This document shows positions 40,758 to 49,915 of a stretch of 64,000 nucleotides of DNA, piece by piece. The notes beneath the pieces are model-generated. The model did no database searches, had not been told where the DNA came from, and saw only the letters and a list, made by a program, of their open reading frames with translations. The DNA lies in contig JANMYQ010000268.1 of NCBI GenBank assembly GCA_031382215.1, positions 1 to 64,000 of the forward strand. The letters run 5' to 3'. Origin of the DNA: LGRD01 sp031382215 (GTDB taxonomy: Bacteria > Pseudomonadota > Gammaproteobacteria > Burkholderiales > Burkholderiaceae_C). Made by a program: the position numbers and the translations under genes. Each line of letters opens with the position of its first letter. The stretch's first letter is position 1.

Positions 40758-42941
40758 ATGGCTGCAGCAAACCGCCCCGTCGCACAACGCAACAAGGCCT
40801 TGGCCGAGGGTGCGAGCTACCGCAGCCCCAGCGCGCTGGTCATGCAGCCGGCCCACCTGGAACTGATCGAGCAGTCGCACCAGCGTTGCACGGCGCTCGG
40901 TCTGTCGCGCATCGAACGGCCCGACTTCACGCCGATGATGCGCAGCGACCTGGCCGTCGCGCGCGAGCGCAACCAGCGCCTGTTCACGCACGCCGCGCCG
41001 GTGATGGAAATGCTGTTCGAGCAGATCGTCAACACCGAAAGCATGATCATGCTGACCGACGCGCAGGGCACGATCCTGCACTCGGTCGGCGACGACGATT
41101 TTCTGGACCGCGCCGGCAAGGTGGCGCTGTCGCCGGGCGTGAACTGGGCCGAACATTCCAAGGGCACGAACGGCATGGGCACGGCGCTGTTCACCGAGTC
41201 GCCCACCCTGGTGCACGCCGACGAACACTTCATGTACGCGAACAGCTTTCTCACCTGTTCGTCGGCGCCCATCTTCGACCCGCGTGGCAACATGCTGGGC
41301 GTGCTCGACGTGACCGGCGACCAGCGCAGCTACCACCAGCACACGATGGGGCTGGTGCGCATGTCGGCGCGCATGATCGAGAACCACTGGCTGTCCGACG
41401 ACTACGGCGACCGGCTGCGGCTGCACTTCCACAGCCGGGTCGAGTTCATCGGCACCTTGCTCGAAGGCATCATCGTGGTCGGCGCCGACGGCAAGATCCT
41501 GGGTGCCAACCGCAGCGCGCTCGACCAGCTCGACCTGAGCGGCGCGGCGCTGCGCCTGCACACGCTGACCAGCCTGTTCGGCACCACCGCGTCGGCCGTG
41601 ATCGACCACTTCCGCGCGCCGCTGTCGGTGCCGATGTACCTGAGCCTGGACAACGGCCGCCAGTTCCACGTGGCGGCACGCTTCAACTGGCAGGCGCGCC
41701 CGCTGGTGGGGCACCCGCTGAGTGCCGGTGCCGCGGGCGCCGCGGTGCCCAACGCCGGTGCCGCGCCCGGCGCCGCGGCCGAGCCCGAAGTGCATGCCAC
41801 CGGCCGCGCCGAACGCGGCGTGCCGCCGTCCGGCCTGCAGTACCTGCAGACCGGCGACGCGCACATCGAGGCGGTGGTGCAAAAGGTGCGGCGCATCATG
41901 AACCGCGACATCCCGCTCTTGATCCTGGGCGAGACCGGCACCGGCAAGGAACTGCTCGCACGTGCGCTGCACCAGGATTCGATCCGCTCACGCCAGCCCT
42001 TCGTCGCGGTGAATTGCGCGTCGATCCCCGAGGCGCTGATCGAGGCCGAACTGTTCGGCTACGAAGAAGGCGCCTTCACCGGCGCCAAGCGCAAGGGCGC
42101 GACCGGCCGGCTGGTGCAGGCCAACGCCGGCACCTTGTTCCTCGACGAGATCGGCGACATGCCGCTGGGCCTGCAGGCGCGCCTGCTGCGCGTGCTGCAG
42201 GAGCGTTGCGTCACGCCGCTGGGCAGCCACAAGTCGATCCCGGTCGACATTGCGCTGATCGGCGCGACGCATCGCAACATGCGCGAGATGATCGAGCGCC
42301 ACGAGTTTCGCGAAGACCTGTACTACCGCCTCAACGGCCTGGTGGTGCGGCTGCCGGCGCTGCGCGAGCGCACCGACCTGGGCATGGTGGCGCGGCGCAT
42401 CCTGCAGGCCGAGTGCCCGGTCAACACGCCCGAGATCAGCCCGACGGTGATGGACCTGTTCCGCCGTTACGGCTGGCCGGGCAACATCCGCCAGCTCGCC
42501 AACGTGCTGCGCACCGCGGCGGTGATGGCCATCGGTGAACGCCAGATCACCGAAGCGCATTTGTCCGACGATTTTCTCGAAGACGTGCGCCGCATCGCGC
42601 CGCCGGTGCACCCGATGGCGGCGCGGCTGGCGGCGTCGGAGCCGGGCTCATCGTTCTACGCGGCGCAGCCGGCCGGTGCGGCGACGCTGGGCTCGGCCGC
42701 GCTGGCGTCGTTCGGCGGCGCGGCCGCAGCCCCGGCCATCGAGCCGGGCCTGCCTGCGGACGCGACGCCTGGCGCCGAAATCAAGGTCGACAAGCCGGTG
42801 GGCACGCTGGAGCAGGCCGAAATCGAGATGATGCAGAACGCGCTGGCAGCGGCCGGCGGCAACATTTCCGAAGCGGCCAAGCGGCTGGGCATCAGCCGAA
42901 ACACGATCTATCGCAAACTGCGCTGGAACAAGGCTCGTTGA
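40758..42941 (+). CDS. Sigma-54-dependent activator, AcoR type
   Basis: The 727-residue regulator has an N-terminal GAF-like sensor (about residues 60-240, with NWAEHSKGTNGMGTAL) and a PAS-like region (about 225-310). The AAA+ domain (about 365-590) has Walker A GETGTGKE, GAFTGA for sigma-54 contact and Walker B LFLDEIGDMP. A Fis-type helix-turn-helix closes the protein (AAGGNISEAAKRLGISRNTIYRKL). ATG 40758 has a GGAG site. It is divergent from the aor genes, so aldehydes or related compounds are likely inducers through this protein. Confidence 0.92.
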   Translation: MAAANRPVAQRNKALAEGASYRSPSALVMQPAHLELIEQSHQRCTALGLSRIERPDFTPMMRSDLAVARERNQRLFTHAAPVMEMLFEQIVNTESMIMLTDAQGTILHSVGDDDFLDRAGKVALSPGVNWAEHSKGTNGMGTALFTESPTLVHADEHFMYANSFLTCSSAPIFDPRGNMLGVLDVTGDQRSYHQHTMGLVRMSARMIENHWLSDDYGDRLRLHFHSRVEFIGTLLEGIIVVGADGKILGANRSALDQLDLSGAALRLHTLTSLFGTTASAVIDHFRAPLSVPMYLSLDNGRQFHVAARFNWQARPLVGHPLSAGAAGAAVPNAGAAPGAAAEPEVHATGRAERGVPPSGLQYLQTGDAHIEAVVQKVRRIMNRDIPLLILGETGTGKELLARALHQDSIRSRQPFVAVNCASIPEALIEAELFGYEEGAFTGAKRKGATGRLVQANAGTLFLDEIGDMPLGLQARLLRVLQERCVTPLGSHKSIPVDIALIGATHRNMREMIERHEFREDLYYRLNGLVVRLPALRERTDLGMVARRILQAECPVNTPEISPTVMDLFRRYGWPGNIRQLANVLRTAAVMAIGERQITEAHLSDDFLEDVRRIAPPVHPMAARLAASEPGSSFYAAQPAGAATLGSAALASFGGAAAAPAIEPGLPADATPGAEIKVDKPVGTLEQAEIEMMQNALAAAGGNISEAAKRLGISRNTIYRKLRWNKAR

Positions 42942-42943
42942 AC

Positions 42944-43909
42944 TCACGCCCCCTGTGACGTGAGCGCCGCGGCCCACTGGCGGGCTGCCTCGGTGAGGGC
43001 CTGGCGCATCGGCGGCGAGTCCATGTCGTGCCCCGCCGCTTCGACCCAGCGCACGCGGGCATGCGGCCAGCGGGCCGCCAGCCTCGCCGTCACATCGGGG
43101 TGGCACACCGCGTCCTGCAAACCATGCACGAGGCTCAGCGGACGAGTGTCGAGCGCGGTTCGAATGTCGTCGAGCCAGCCTTCGACGACCCCCGGTTGCA
43201 CGAAGCAGTGCTGGCGCAAGTAGTGCGCTTGCACGGCCAGGCTGGCGGGCAGTTCATCGGGCTGCGCATCGGCCTGTGGTTTCGACGTCTCGGGCGGATT
43301 GAAGGCTGCATACTTCTCGGCCTGCAAGCCGCCGCTGCGGCCCTGCGCTGCTTCGAACGCCTGCCATGCCAATGCGACACGAGCAGGCGACACCGAGGTT
43401 TGAAGCAAATCCAACGGGTCGGCCGACACGGCGCCGAGCCACGCCGCACCGTCATCACCCAACCACGCCGCCCACGGCTCGAAGAAGCGCGCGACCTCGG
43501 CATCGCTGCCCAGAAAAGCACTCCGCAGGAACAGGCCACGCACCCGCTGCGGGTGCGCCGCCGCGTAGGCCACGGTCACCAGCGCGCCCCACGACCCGCC
43601 GACCACGCCCCAGGTCTCGATGCCCAGTTCGGCCCGCAGGCGCTCGATGTCGCCCACCAGATGCGCCAAGCTGTTGTGCTCCAGCCGCCCCGCGGGAAGG
43701 CTCTGGCCGCAGCCACGCTGATCGAAACCGATGCAACGCACCGGCAGGCCGTCGAACCACGCGAACGGCGCCACTCGCGTGCGCCCGCCCGGACCGCCGT
43801 GGAGCACCAGCACGGGCAAACCCCCGGGCAAACCCGTCTCGCACCACCAGACACGGTGGCCATCGCGTTCGGGCAAATACCGACCGTCGGGGAGGACTTG
43901 AATGGGCAC
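42944..43909 (-). CDS. Proline iminopeptidase-like alpha/beta hydrolase
   Basis: The 321-residue protein matches the S33 prolyl aminopeptidase group: oxyanion motif HGGPGG (about residues 37-42), DQRGCGQS (about 63-70), the nucleophile elbow GGSWGA with Ser (about 104) and the catalytic His in AAGHDMDSP (about 298). No signal peptide, so probably cytosolic. Start is GTG. It is convergent with the sigma-54 activator gene and has no obvious functional link to it. Confidence 0.88.
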   Translation of the reverse strand: MPIQVLPDGRYLPERDGHRVWWCETGLPGGLPVLVLHGGPGGRTRVAPFAWFDGLPVRCIGFDQRGCGQSLPAGRLEHNSLAHLVGDIERLRAELGIETWGVVGGSWGALVTVAYAAAHPQRVRGLFLRSAFLGSDAEVARFFEPWAAWLGDDGAAWLGAVSADPLDLLQTSVSPARVALAWQAFEAAQGRSGGLQAEKYAAFNPPETSKPQADAQPDELPASLAVQAHYLRQHCFVQPGVVEGWLDDIRTALDTRPLSLVHGLQDAVCHPDVTARLAARWPHARVRWVEAAGHDMDSPPMRQALTEAARQWAAALTSQGA

Positions 43910-44094
43910 AGTGGCGCCTTCCTGAGAGCAGGTGATTTGAGGCCTGCAGTGTGCGTGACGCGAGCACCCTCAGGCGTGAACCCTTGTCGAGAAAGAAGCT
44001 CCAACCCGCCGCCGTCCCGGCCAAGGGCCCGAGACAATCGACCATCCCACCCACCCACCACCCACCCGAACCGCATGCAATTTACGTCATCGCC

Positions 44095-45093
44095 ATGAGC
44101 GCCCGGCAACCCCCATTGGTGCAGCGCACGTCTCGCCGCCAGGCCCTGCGCATGATGGCGGGTGCGGCCGCGCTCGCCGCCCCCGCACTGCGCGCCAGCG
44201 AGAGCTTCCTGACCCGCCCCGTCACGCTGTGGGTGCCCTGGCCTGCCGGCGGTGCCACCGACCTGACGATGCGCCTGCTGGCCGAACTGGCCGGCAAGCA
44301 CCTGGGCCAGCGCGTGGTGACCGAGAACCGCTCGGGCGCCGGCGGCACCCTGGTGATGCCGGTGCTGCAGCAGGCCGCGCCCGACGGCTACACGATCGGC
44401 CAACTGCCGCAGCCGGTGTTCCGCGCGCCGCACACGCAGAAGGTGCTGTGGGACCCGATCCGCGACACCACGCCCATCATCCAGATCAGCGGCGTGACCT
44501 TTGGGGTGGTGGTGCCCAGCGCCAGCGAGTTCCGCAGCTTCGAAGACCTGCTGGCCTATGCGGCCGCTCGCCCGGGCGAACTCAGCATCTCGACCAACGG
44601 CGCCGGCACCACGCCGCACGTGGTGATGGACGACCGGTTCGGGCGCCGCAGCCTGCGCTACATCCACGTGCCTTACAAGGGCACCTCGGAGCAGATGGTG
44701 GCGGTGGCGGCCGGGCAGGTGATGGCGGGGGTCAACTCCAACGGCTTCGCGCCCTTCGTCGACGCCGGGACCTTGCGCCTGCTGGTGACCTTTGGCGAAC
44801 ACCGCACGAAGCGCTGGCCCACGGTGCCCACGCTGAAAGAGCTGGGCATGGGCATCGTCGCCACCTCGCCGTACGGCCTGGCAGGCCCGCGCGGCATGGC
44901 GCCCGGCATCGTGAAGACTTTGCACGACGCCTTCAAGGCCGCGATGTACGAGCCGCAGCACATGGCCGAGCTGGCCAAGTACGACCAGGAACTGGTCTAC
45001 CTGAACAGCGAAGACTACGGCCGCGCGATGCGCGAGAACTTTGCCAACGAGCGCCGCATCGTCGAGAAGCTGGGGCTGGGCAAGACCTTGTAG
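44095..45093 (+). CDS. Bug-type tripartite tricarboxylate transporter binding protein
   Basis: A 332-residue periplasmic binding protein of the TctC/Bug family with a twin-arginine-like leader (RRQALRMMAGAAALAAPALRA), then VTLWVPWPAGGATDLTMRLLA, VTENRSGAGGTLVMPVLQQA and PDGYTIG. These bind carboxylates in the periplasm. The family is greatly expanded in Burkholderiales and most members, like this one, have no adjacent TctA/TctB membrane genes. The ligand cannot be read. Confidence 0.92.
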   Translation: MSARQPPLVQRTSRRQALRMMAGAAALAAPALRASESFLTRPVTLWVPWPAGGATDLTMRLLAELAGKHLGQRVVTENRSGAGGTLVMPVLQQAAPDGYTIGQLPQPVFRAPHTQKVLWDPIRDTTPIIQISGVTFGVVVPSASEFRSFEDLLAYAAARPGELSISTNGAGTTPHVVMDDRFGRRSLRYIHVPYKGTSEQMVAVAAGQVMAGVNSNGFAPFVDAGTLRLLVTFGEHRTKRWPTVPTLKELGMGIVATSPYGLAGPRGMAPGIVKTLHDAFKAAMYEPQHMAELAKYDQELVYLNSEDYGRAMRENFANERRIVEKLGLGKTL

Positions 45094-45110
45094 CGTCATG
45101 GCCGGCCGGC

Positions 45111-46256
45111 TCAGCCGGTGACCAAGCCCTCCATCAGCACCACCTCGAAGTTCGAGCCCGCCACGCTGCCGAGCTGCTCGTTCAGCGTGTCGTTATTCCA
45201 GCGCTCGTCGGGTGCGCCGCTGACGAACCAGTTGCTGCCGTTGTCGGCCATGAACATGCCGTAGGTCTTCAGCGCGGTCAGGATCGCGCGCACCTCGGTG
45301 CTGAAGCTGGCCGGGATCACGTAACTCGCTTTCAGGCGCACGCGCATGCCCATCGGCGCCAGGTTGGCGCTGGTGCTGTTCGAGGCCCAGTGCGTGGCCG
45401 GCGGCAAGTAGGCGCGGCGCGAGGTCTGCACCGTGAAGCGCAAGGCGTGGCGGATGCCGCCCGGGCCGCGCGCCGCCTCTTCATAGCGCACCAGGCCGGG
45501 GAAGATCGGCAGGCCGGCGGCATCGGCGCTCGTCCAACCGTCCTGCCCGCCGGGGCGCACGGTGTTGCTGTCGAGGTGGAACACGGCGCCTGAATCGGCA
45601 TTCCACGACCCGTTCACCTGCTTGAACGCGGTGAACAACTCGTACAGCCGGTTGTTGTCCTTGTCGATCACCACCACATGCCGGTCGCCCGGGTTGTTCG
45701 GGTTGTCGGCACCGCCTTCGACCAGCGCATCGGGGGGAATCGGGTACGGGCCCGGGTCGCTCTCGTCACCGTACGCCGTGAAGGTGATGGCCACGCGCGA
45801 CTGCGTGCCGCTGACGATTGAATAGGGAATGCCGATGATGCCGCCGTTGTACAAGCCGGCACCGAAGTCGGGGTGCAGGCCGGTGGCGGTGCCGATGCTG
45901 GCGATGAGGTTGGCCGAGTTAGGGTCCACCGGTGCGGCCGAGATGTCGGTGTTCCAGGGGTTGCTGGCCGGGAAAGCGATCGCGCCATTCGTCGGTGCGC
46001 CGATGCCGAGCGCCGCTCCGGTGAACGAACCGTAGACGGGGGGAACGGGCGCAGGGGCTGGAGCGGGTGCGGGCGTCGCGGGTGCCGGCGGCGGCGAAGG
46101 AACCGGCCCCGGCGTGGCCGGCGGCGGTGGCGTGGGTGGCGGCGTTCCGCCGGTGGGTGGCGGCGCAGGTGCAGCGTCGCCACTGCCGCCACACGCGGCC
46201 AGCCACAAGGCAGAGAGTGCGGCCAGCGCCGCGCGTCGATCGGGGTCTTGCGTCAT
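45111..46256 (-). CDS. Exported lipoprotein with Pro-rich linker, unknown
   Basis: A 381-residue protein with a lipobox (LSALWLAACGG, Cys about residue 22), a Pro/Ala-rich linker to about residue 75 and a globular domain. That domain contains NPWNTDIS, GDRHVVVIDKDNNRLYELF and HALRFTVQTSRRAYLPPATHWAS. I do not recognise a named family. The start overlaps the ABC exporter stop by four bases, so both are in one operon and it may act with the transporter at the outer surface. Confidence 0.8.
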   Translation of the reverse strand: MTQDPDRRAALAALSALWLAACGGSGDAAPAPPPTGGTPPPTPPPPATPGPVPSPPPAPATPAPAPAPAPVPPVYGSFTGAALGIGAPTNGAIAFPASNPWNTDISAAPVDPNSANLIASIGTATGLHPDFGAGLYNGGIIGIPYSIVSGTQSRVAITFTAYGDESDPGPYPIPPDALVEGGADNPNNPGDRHVVVIDKDNNRLYELFTAFKQVNGSWNADSGAVFHLDSNTVRPGGQDGWTSADAAGLPIFPGLVRYEEAARGPGGIRHALRFTVQTSRRAYLPPATHWASNSTSANLAPMGMRVRLKASYVIPASFSTEVRAILTALKTYGMFMADNGSNWFVSGAPDERWNNDTLNEQLGSVAGSNFEVVLMEGLVTG

Positions 46257-48154
46257 GCCGTGTGCTCCATCACTGGCAAGGGCTGGTGGTCGCCCTGGCC
46301 CTGGCCCTCGTCGTCGATCTCTTCACCGAGGAAACCGCCGCTCTGGTGAGCCCACAGCCGCGCATACAAACCGCCTTGCGCGAGCAAGCTGCGGTGGTCG
46401 CCCTCTTCGACGATGCGGCCCTTGTCCATCACCACCAGCCGGTCCATCGCGGCGATGGTGGACAGGCGGTGCGCGATCGCGACCACCGTCTTGCCTTCCA
46501 TCAAGCGGTACAGGCTGGCCTGAATGGCGGCCTCGACTTCGGAGTCGAGCGCGCTGGTGGCTTCATCGAGCAGCAGGATCGGCGCGTCCTTCAGCATCAC
46601 GCGCGCAATCGCGATGCGCTGGCGCTGCCCGCCCGAGAGCTTGACGCCACGCTCGCCCACGTGGGCGTCGTAGCCGCTGCGGCCTTTCGGGTCGGTCAGG
46701 CCCTGGATGAACTCGTGCGCCTCGGCGCGCGTGGCGGCAGCGACCATCTGCACGTCGTCGGCATCGGGACGGCCATACAGGATGTTGTCGCGCACCGAGC
46801 GGTGCAGCAGCGAGGTGTCCTGCGTGACCATGCCGACCTGCGCGCGCAGCGAGTCCTGCGTGACCAGCGCAATGTCCTGCCCGTCGATCAGCACGCGGCC
46901 CTGCGCCACGTCGTGAAAGCGCAGCAGCAGGTTCACCACGGTGGACTTGCCGGCGCCCGAGCGCCCCACCAGGCCGATCTTCTCGCCGGCGCGGATGTGC
47001 AGCGACAGCTTGTCGATCACCGGCGGCTTGCTCGTGTCGGTGCTGCCGTAAGCGAAGCTCACCGCATCGAAGCGCACCTCGCCGCGGCTCACCTTCAGCG
47101 GCACCGCGTCGGCCCGGTCGACCACCGCGTGCGGGCGCGCCAAGGTGTTGACGCCGTCCTGCACCGTGCCGATGTGTTCGAACAGCGACGACATCTCCCA
47201 CATGATCCAGTGCGAGATGCCGTTCAGCCGCAGCGCCATCGCGGTGGCCGCCGCCACGGCGCCCACGCCGATCTGGCCCTGCATCCACAACGCCAGTGTG
47301 GCGCCGGTGGTGGCCAGGATCAGCAGCATGCTCAAGGCCTGGTTGGTGATCTCGAAGCCGCTGACCAGGCGCATCTGCGCATGCACCGTGGTGATGAACT
47401 CCTGCATCGCCGAACGCGCAAAGCCGGCCTCGCGCTTGGCGTGCGAGAACAGCTTGACGGTGGCGATGTTGGTGTACGCATCGGTGATGCGCCCGGTCAT
47501 CAGCGAGCGTGCATCGGCCTGCTCGGTGGCCACCCTCCCCAGGCGCGGCACGAAGTACCACACCGCCACCACGTACAGCAGCAACCAGCCGATGAAGGGC
47601 AGCACCAGCAGCAGGTCGAAGCTGCCCACCACCGCGACCATGGTGACGAAGTAGATCACCACGAAGACCATGATGTCGCAGATGATCATCACCACGTCGC
47701 GCGCGGCCAGCGCGGTCTGCATCACCTTGGCCGCCACGCGGCCGGCAAACTCGTCCTGGTAGAAGCTCATGCTCTGGCCGAGCATGCGGCGGTGGAAGTT
47801 CCAGCGCAGCAGCATCGGCATGTTGCCGGCCAGCGTCTGGTGCTTCAAGAAGGTCTGCAGCGCGATGAACAGCGGGCTGACCAGCAGGATGCCCGCCAGC
47901 ATAGCCAAGGTGCCGCGCTCCTGCGCCCACAACTGCGTGGGTGCCACCGCGCCGAGCCAGTCGACGATGCGCCCGAGCATGCTGAACAGCAGCGCTTCGA
48001 ACGCGCCGATCACCGCCGTCAGCAAGGTCATGCCGGCGATGTAGGGCCGCAGCCCGCGCGTGCACGCCCACACGAATGCGAAGAAGCCGCGCGGCGGCTG
48101 GGCCGGCTCCGTGTCCGGGTACGGGTGAACCAGCTTCTCGAAATAACCGAACAA
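46253..48154 (-). CDS. ABC exporter, fused permease and ATPase
   Basis: The 633-residue half-transporter has six membrane helices (about residues 35-340) and a C-terminal ATPase with Walker A GLVGRSGAGKST, a Q-loop, signature LSGGQRQR, Walker B ILLLDEATSALD and the H-loop IAHRL. It belongs to the MsbA/multidrug type and probably works as a homodimer. The substrate is not evident. It precedes the lipoprotein gene with a four-base overlap. Confidence 0.92.
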   Translation of the reverse strand: MFGYFEKLVHPYPDTEPAQPPRGFFAFVWACTRGLRPYIAGMTLLTAVIGAFEALLFSMLGRIVDWLGAVAPTQLWAQERGTLAMLAGILLVSPLFIALQTFLKHQTLAGNMPMLLRWNFHRRMLGQSMSFYQDEFAGRVAAKVMQTALAARDVVMIICDIMVFVVIYFVTMVAVVGSFDLLLVLPFIGWLLLYVVAVWYFVPRLGRVATEQADARSLMTGRITDAYTNIATVKLFSHAKREAGFARSAMQEFITTVHAQMRLVSGFEITNQALSMLLILATTGATLALWMQGQIGVGAVAAATAMALRLNGISHWIMWEMSSLFEHIGTVQDGVNTLARPHAVVDRADAVPLKVSRGEVRFDAVSFAYGSTDTSKPPVIDKLSLHIRAGEKIGLVGRSGAGKSTVVNLLLRFHDVAQGRVLIDGQDIALVTQDSLRAQVGMVTQDTSLLHRSVRDNILYGRPDADDVQMVAAATRAEAHEFIQGLTDPKGRSGYDAHVGERGVKLSGGQRQRIAIARVMLKDAPILLLDEATSALDSEVEAAIQASLYRLMEGKTVVAIAHRLSTIAAMDRLVVMDKGRIVEEGDHRSLLAQGGLYARLWAHQSGGFLGEEIDDEGQGQGDHQPLPVMEHTA

Positions 48155-48312
48155 GAACCACTCTCCTCACGGGCAAGGCCGCGAGGTTAGCCGATCACGC
48201 CCGGCATTCGTGATGAAGGGGGTGAAAGACGCCCTACTTCCAGCGATCCCAGGCGCCGCAGCCCGGCACAATGCGAAGCTTCAAAGGCGACAAACCGACC
48301 GCGCGATTGGGC

Positions 48313-48415
48313 GGGCTTCCGGAACCCGTACCCGGCGCCAGAAAACCGTCTCTGCATCGACGCGGTGCAAGTGTCCGGAAGCCCATGGGCCACCTTGCGG
48401 TGGCCCTTCGCTTTT
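48313..48415 (+). ncRNA. Candidate structured small RNA with terminator
   Basis: GGGCTTCCGG at 48313-48322 pairs perfectly with CCGGAAGCCC at 48375-48384, enclosing 52 bases, and is followed after two bases by a terminator hairpin. There is no gene upstream on this strand for 5 kb, so the terminator would belong to an independent RNA. The sequence matches no RNA family that I can name. The 5' end and promoter are not determined; a weak CACAAT at 48267-48272 is one possibility. Confidence 0.5.
48387..48415 (+). terminator. Rho-independent terminator
   Basis: An 8-base stem (GGGCCACC at 48387-48394, GGTGGCCC at 48399-48406) with a TTGC loop is followed by TTCGCTTTT. The orientation is plus only; on the minus strand the T-rich side would be upstream. 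Confidence 0.7.
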
Positions 48416-48470
48416 GCGGCGAGACTCTCATGTTGAGTTGTCTGTCGCAATACAAGCTTCGGGGTTCCTC

Positions 48471-48770
48471 ATGCGCACCATCGCCATCCGACTCGACGAC
48501 CGCACCGACGCCCTCTTTCGTGCGGCTTGCGAACGCCTGGGCCTGAGCCAGACCGACGCGGTGAAGGCGGCCATCGAGCAACTGGCCGAACTACACCGGC
48601 CCTCACCGGCCGAACTTGCCAGGCAGCTCGGCCTGATCGGCGGCTTCAGGAGCGGTGCGGGTGATCTGGCAGCCGACCATCCGCAGCATCTGAAACAACG
48701 GCTGCGCGCCAAGCTGCAGCGTGACTCGAAGGCCGCGCCTCCCGCGCGCCGCCGCGCCGACAGCACCTGA
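48471..48770 (+). CDS. Ribbon-helix-helix protein, antitoxin-like
   Basis: A 99-residue protein with an N-terminal ribbon-helix-helix fold (RTIAIRLDDRTDALFRAACERLGLSQTDAVKAAI) typical of VapB/CopG-like antitoxins and small regulators. The rest is basic and ends with Arg/Ala-rich sequence. No toxin gene follows; the next gene is convergent 17 bases away. It may be an orphan antitoxin or an independent DNA-binding protein. Confidence 0.75.
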   Translation: MRTIAIRLDDRTDALFRAACERLGLSQTDAVKAAIEQLAELHRPSPAELARQLGLIGGFRSGAGDLAADHPQHLKQRLRAKLQRDSKAAPPARRRADST

Positions 48771-48787
48771 TCGACCTGACCGCCGCC

Positions 48788-49915
48788 CTACTTCGCGCTC
48801 GCCGCCACCGGAATCTTGTGAAACACCCCCAACGCGGCCGTGTTCAAGTCCTTGCTCCCTGAATCCAATGTGACCTTGCCCGCTGGCCCGCTCGCCGCCG
48901 GCGCCGGCATCACCCCCGCCAGCACCGGGTAGTCCTTCAACGGGCTCACGCCATTGAGCGGCTTGTACGTGCCCTTGTGGCAGGTGGCGCAGCCGACCTT
49001 CGGGCCGTCGCCTTCGGCGCTGAGCCGGTTGGCGGGGAACAAGGGCTGCAGCGGGATCAGGTAAGCCGAGTTCAGCTCGCGCACCATGCGGATGCCGTGC
49101 CACGCGGTGGCGCGTTGCGGGGTGCTCTGATCCCAGCTCGCCAAGGCGCGCGAGGCGTGGCAGTAGGTGCAGTTCACGCCGAGCGAGTTGGACATGTACA
49201 TCATCAGCGAGTAAGTCCACTCGGCCTGCTTGATGGAGTGGATGTTCTCACCCGCGAGCGCTTTGGTGCCCTGGATGCGGATGTTGTTGTCGCTGATCAG
49301 GAAGGTCGACAACGGGTCGGTCGGCAGCGACGAGCCGCTCGCGTGCGGGGTCGGCGTGTTCTGCCCGGCGCGGTTGCCGAGCAGGCCCGACGTGCCACGC
49401 AGGTCGGGCGCGGCAAACCAGTCGCCCGAGGGCACGGCCTGGCCGCGGTGGCAGGTCCAGCAGGTCACGCCGGTGCCACCCACGTGGGCCTTCCATTGGG
49501 TGTTGATCTGGCGCGTCATCGTCAGCATGCGGCGCGCCACGACCTTGGTGTACTTCTCGTCCGACTCCAGTTTGTCGGGGTTGTGGCAGTAGTCGCAACC
49601 CTCCACCGGCGCGACCCAGGTGGACAGGGCCTGCATCAGGCGCGAGAACTCGGTGGCGCTCAGGTCGTTCAGCACCTGCACGTTCTTGAACACCTCGCCC
49701 ACCATCGGCGAGTCGGGGTCGGCCGGCTCTTCGGGCTCGGGAATCTTGTTCAGCTCGGCCACGCTGGCGAGCTTGCCCGAGGTGTAGAGCTGCGCCGTGT
49801 TCAGGCCGCGAAAGCCGTGCTGCACCGACTGCGGCCTCTCGCAAGCTGCCAACACCGCCAGCAGCGCCGACAGGCCCGCGCAGGCCGCCACTCGCCAACT
49901 GCGAGCGGTCTTCAC
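48788..49915 (-). CDS. PufC-type tetraheme cytochrome c lipoprotein
   Basis: The 375-residue protein is homologous to the cytochrome subunit of purple-bacterial reaction centres. It has a lipobox Cys25 (AVLAAC) and four CxxCH haem sites at Cys107-His111, 152-156, 249-253 and 309-313. It retains the KVVARRML helix and the KAHVGGTGVTCWTCHRG segment, whose His (145) ligates haem 4 in PufC. It is anchored to the outer face of the inner membrane. The GTG start overlaps the HiPIP stop by four bases. No pufL, pufM or light-harvesting genes are near, so it likely takes electrons from the Sox-like proteins instead. Confidence 0.88.
   Translation of the reverse strand: MKTARSWRVAACAGLSALLAVLAACERPQSVQHGFRGLNTAQLYTSGKLASVAELNKIPEPEEPADPDSPMVGEVFKNVQVLNDLSATEFSRLMQALSTWVAPVEGCDYCHNPDKLESDEKYTKVVARRMLTMTRQINTQWKAHVGGTGVTCWTCHRGQAVPSGDWFAAPDLRGTSGLLGNRAGQNTPTPHASGSSLPTDPLSTFLISDNNIRIQGTKALAGENIHSIKQAEWTYSLMMYMSNSLGVNCTYCHASRALASWDQSTPQRATAWHGIRMVRELNSAYLIPLQPLFPANRLSAEGDGPKVGCATCHKGTYKPLNGVSPLKDYPVLAGVMPAPAASGPAGKVTLDSGSKDLNTAALGVFHKIPVAASAK

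Noticed and set aside
48788..49915. Claim that the organism is photosynthetic because of the PufC-like gene
   Set aside because: One tetraheme subunit without pufL, pufM, light-harvesting or bacteriochlorophyll genes in the window cannot show this.
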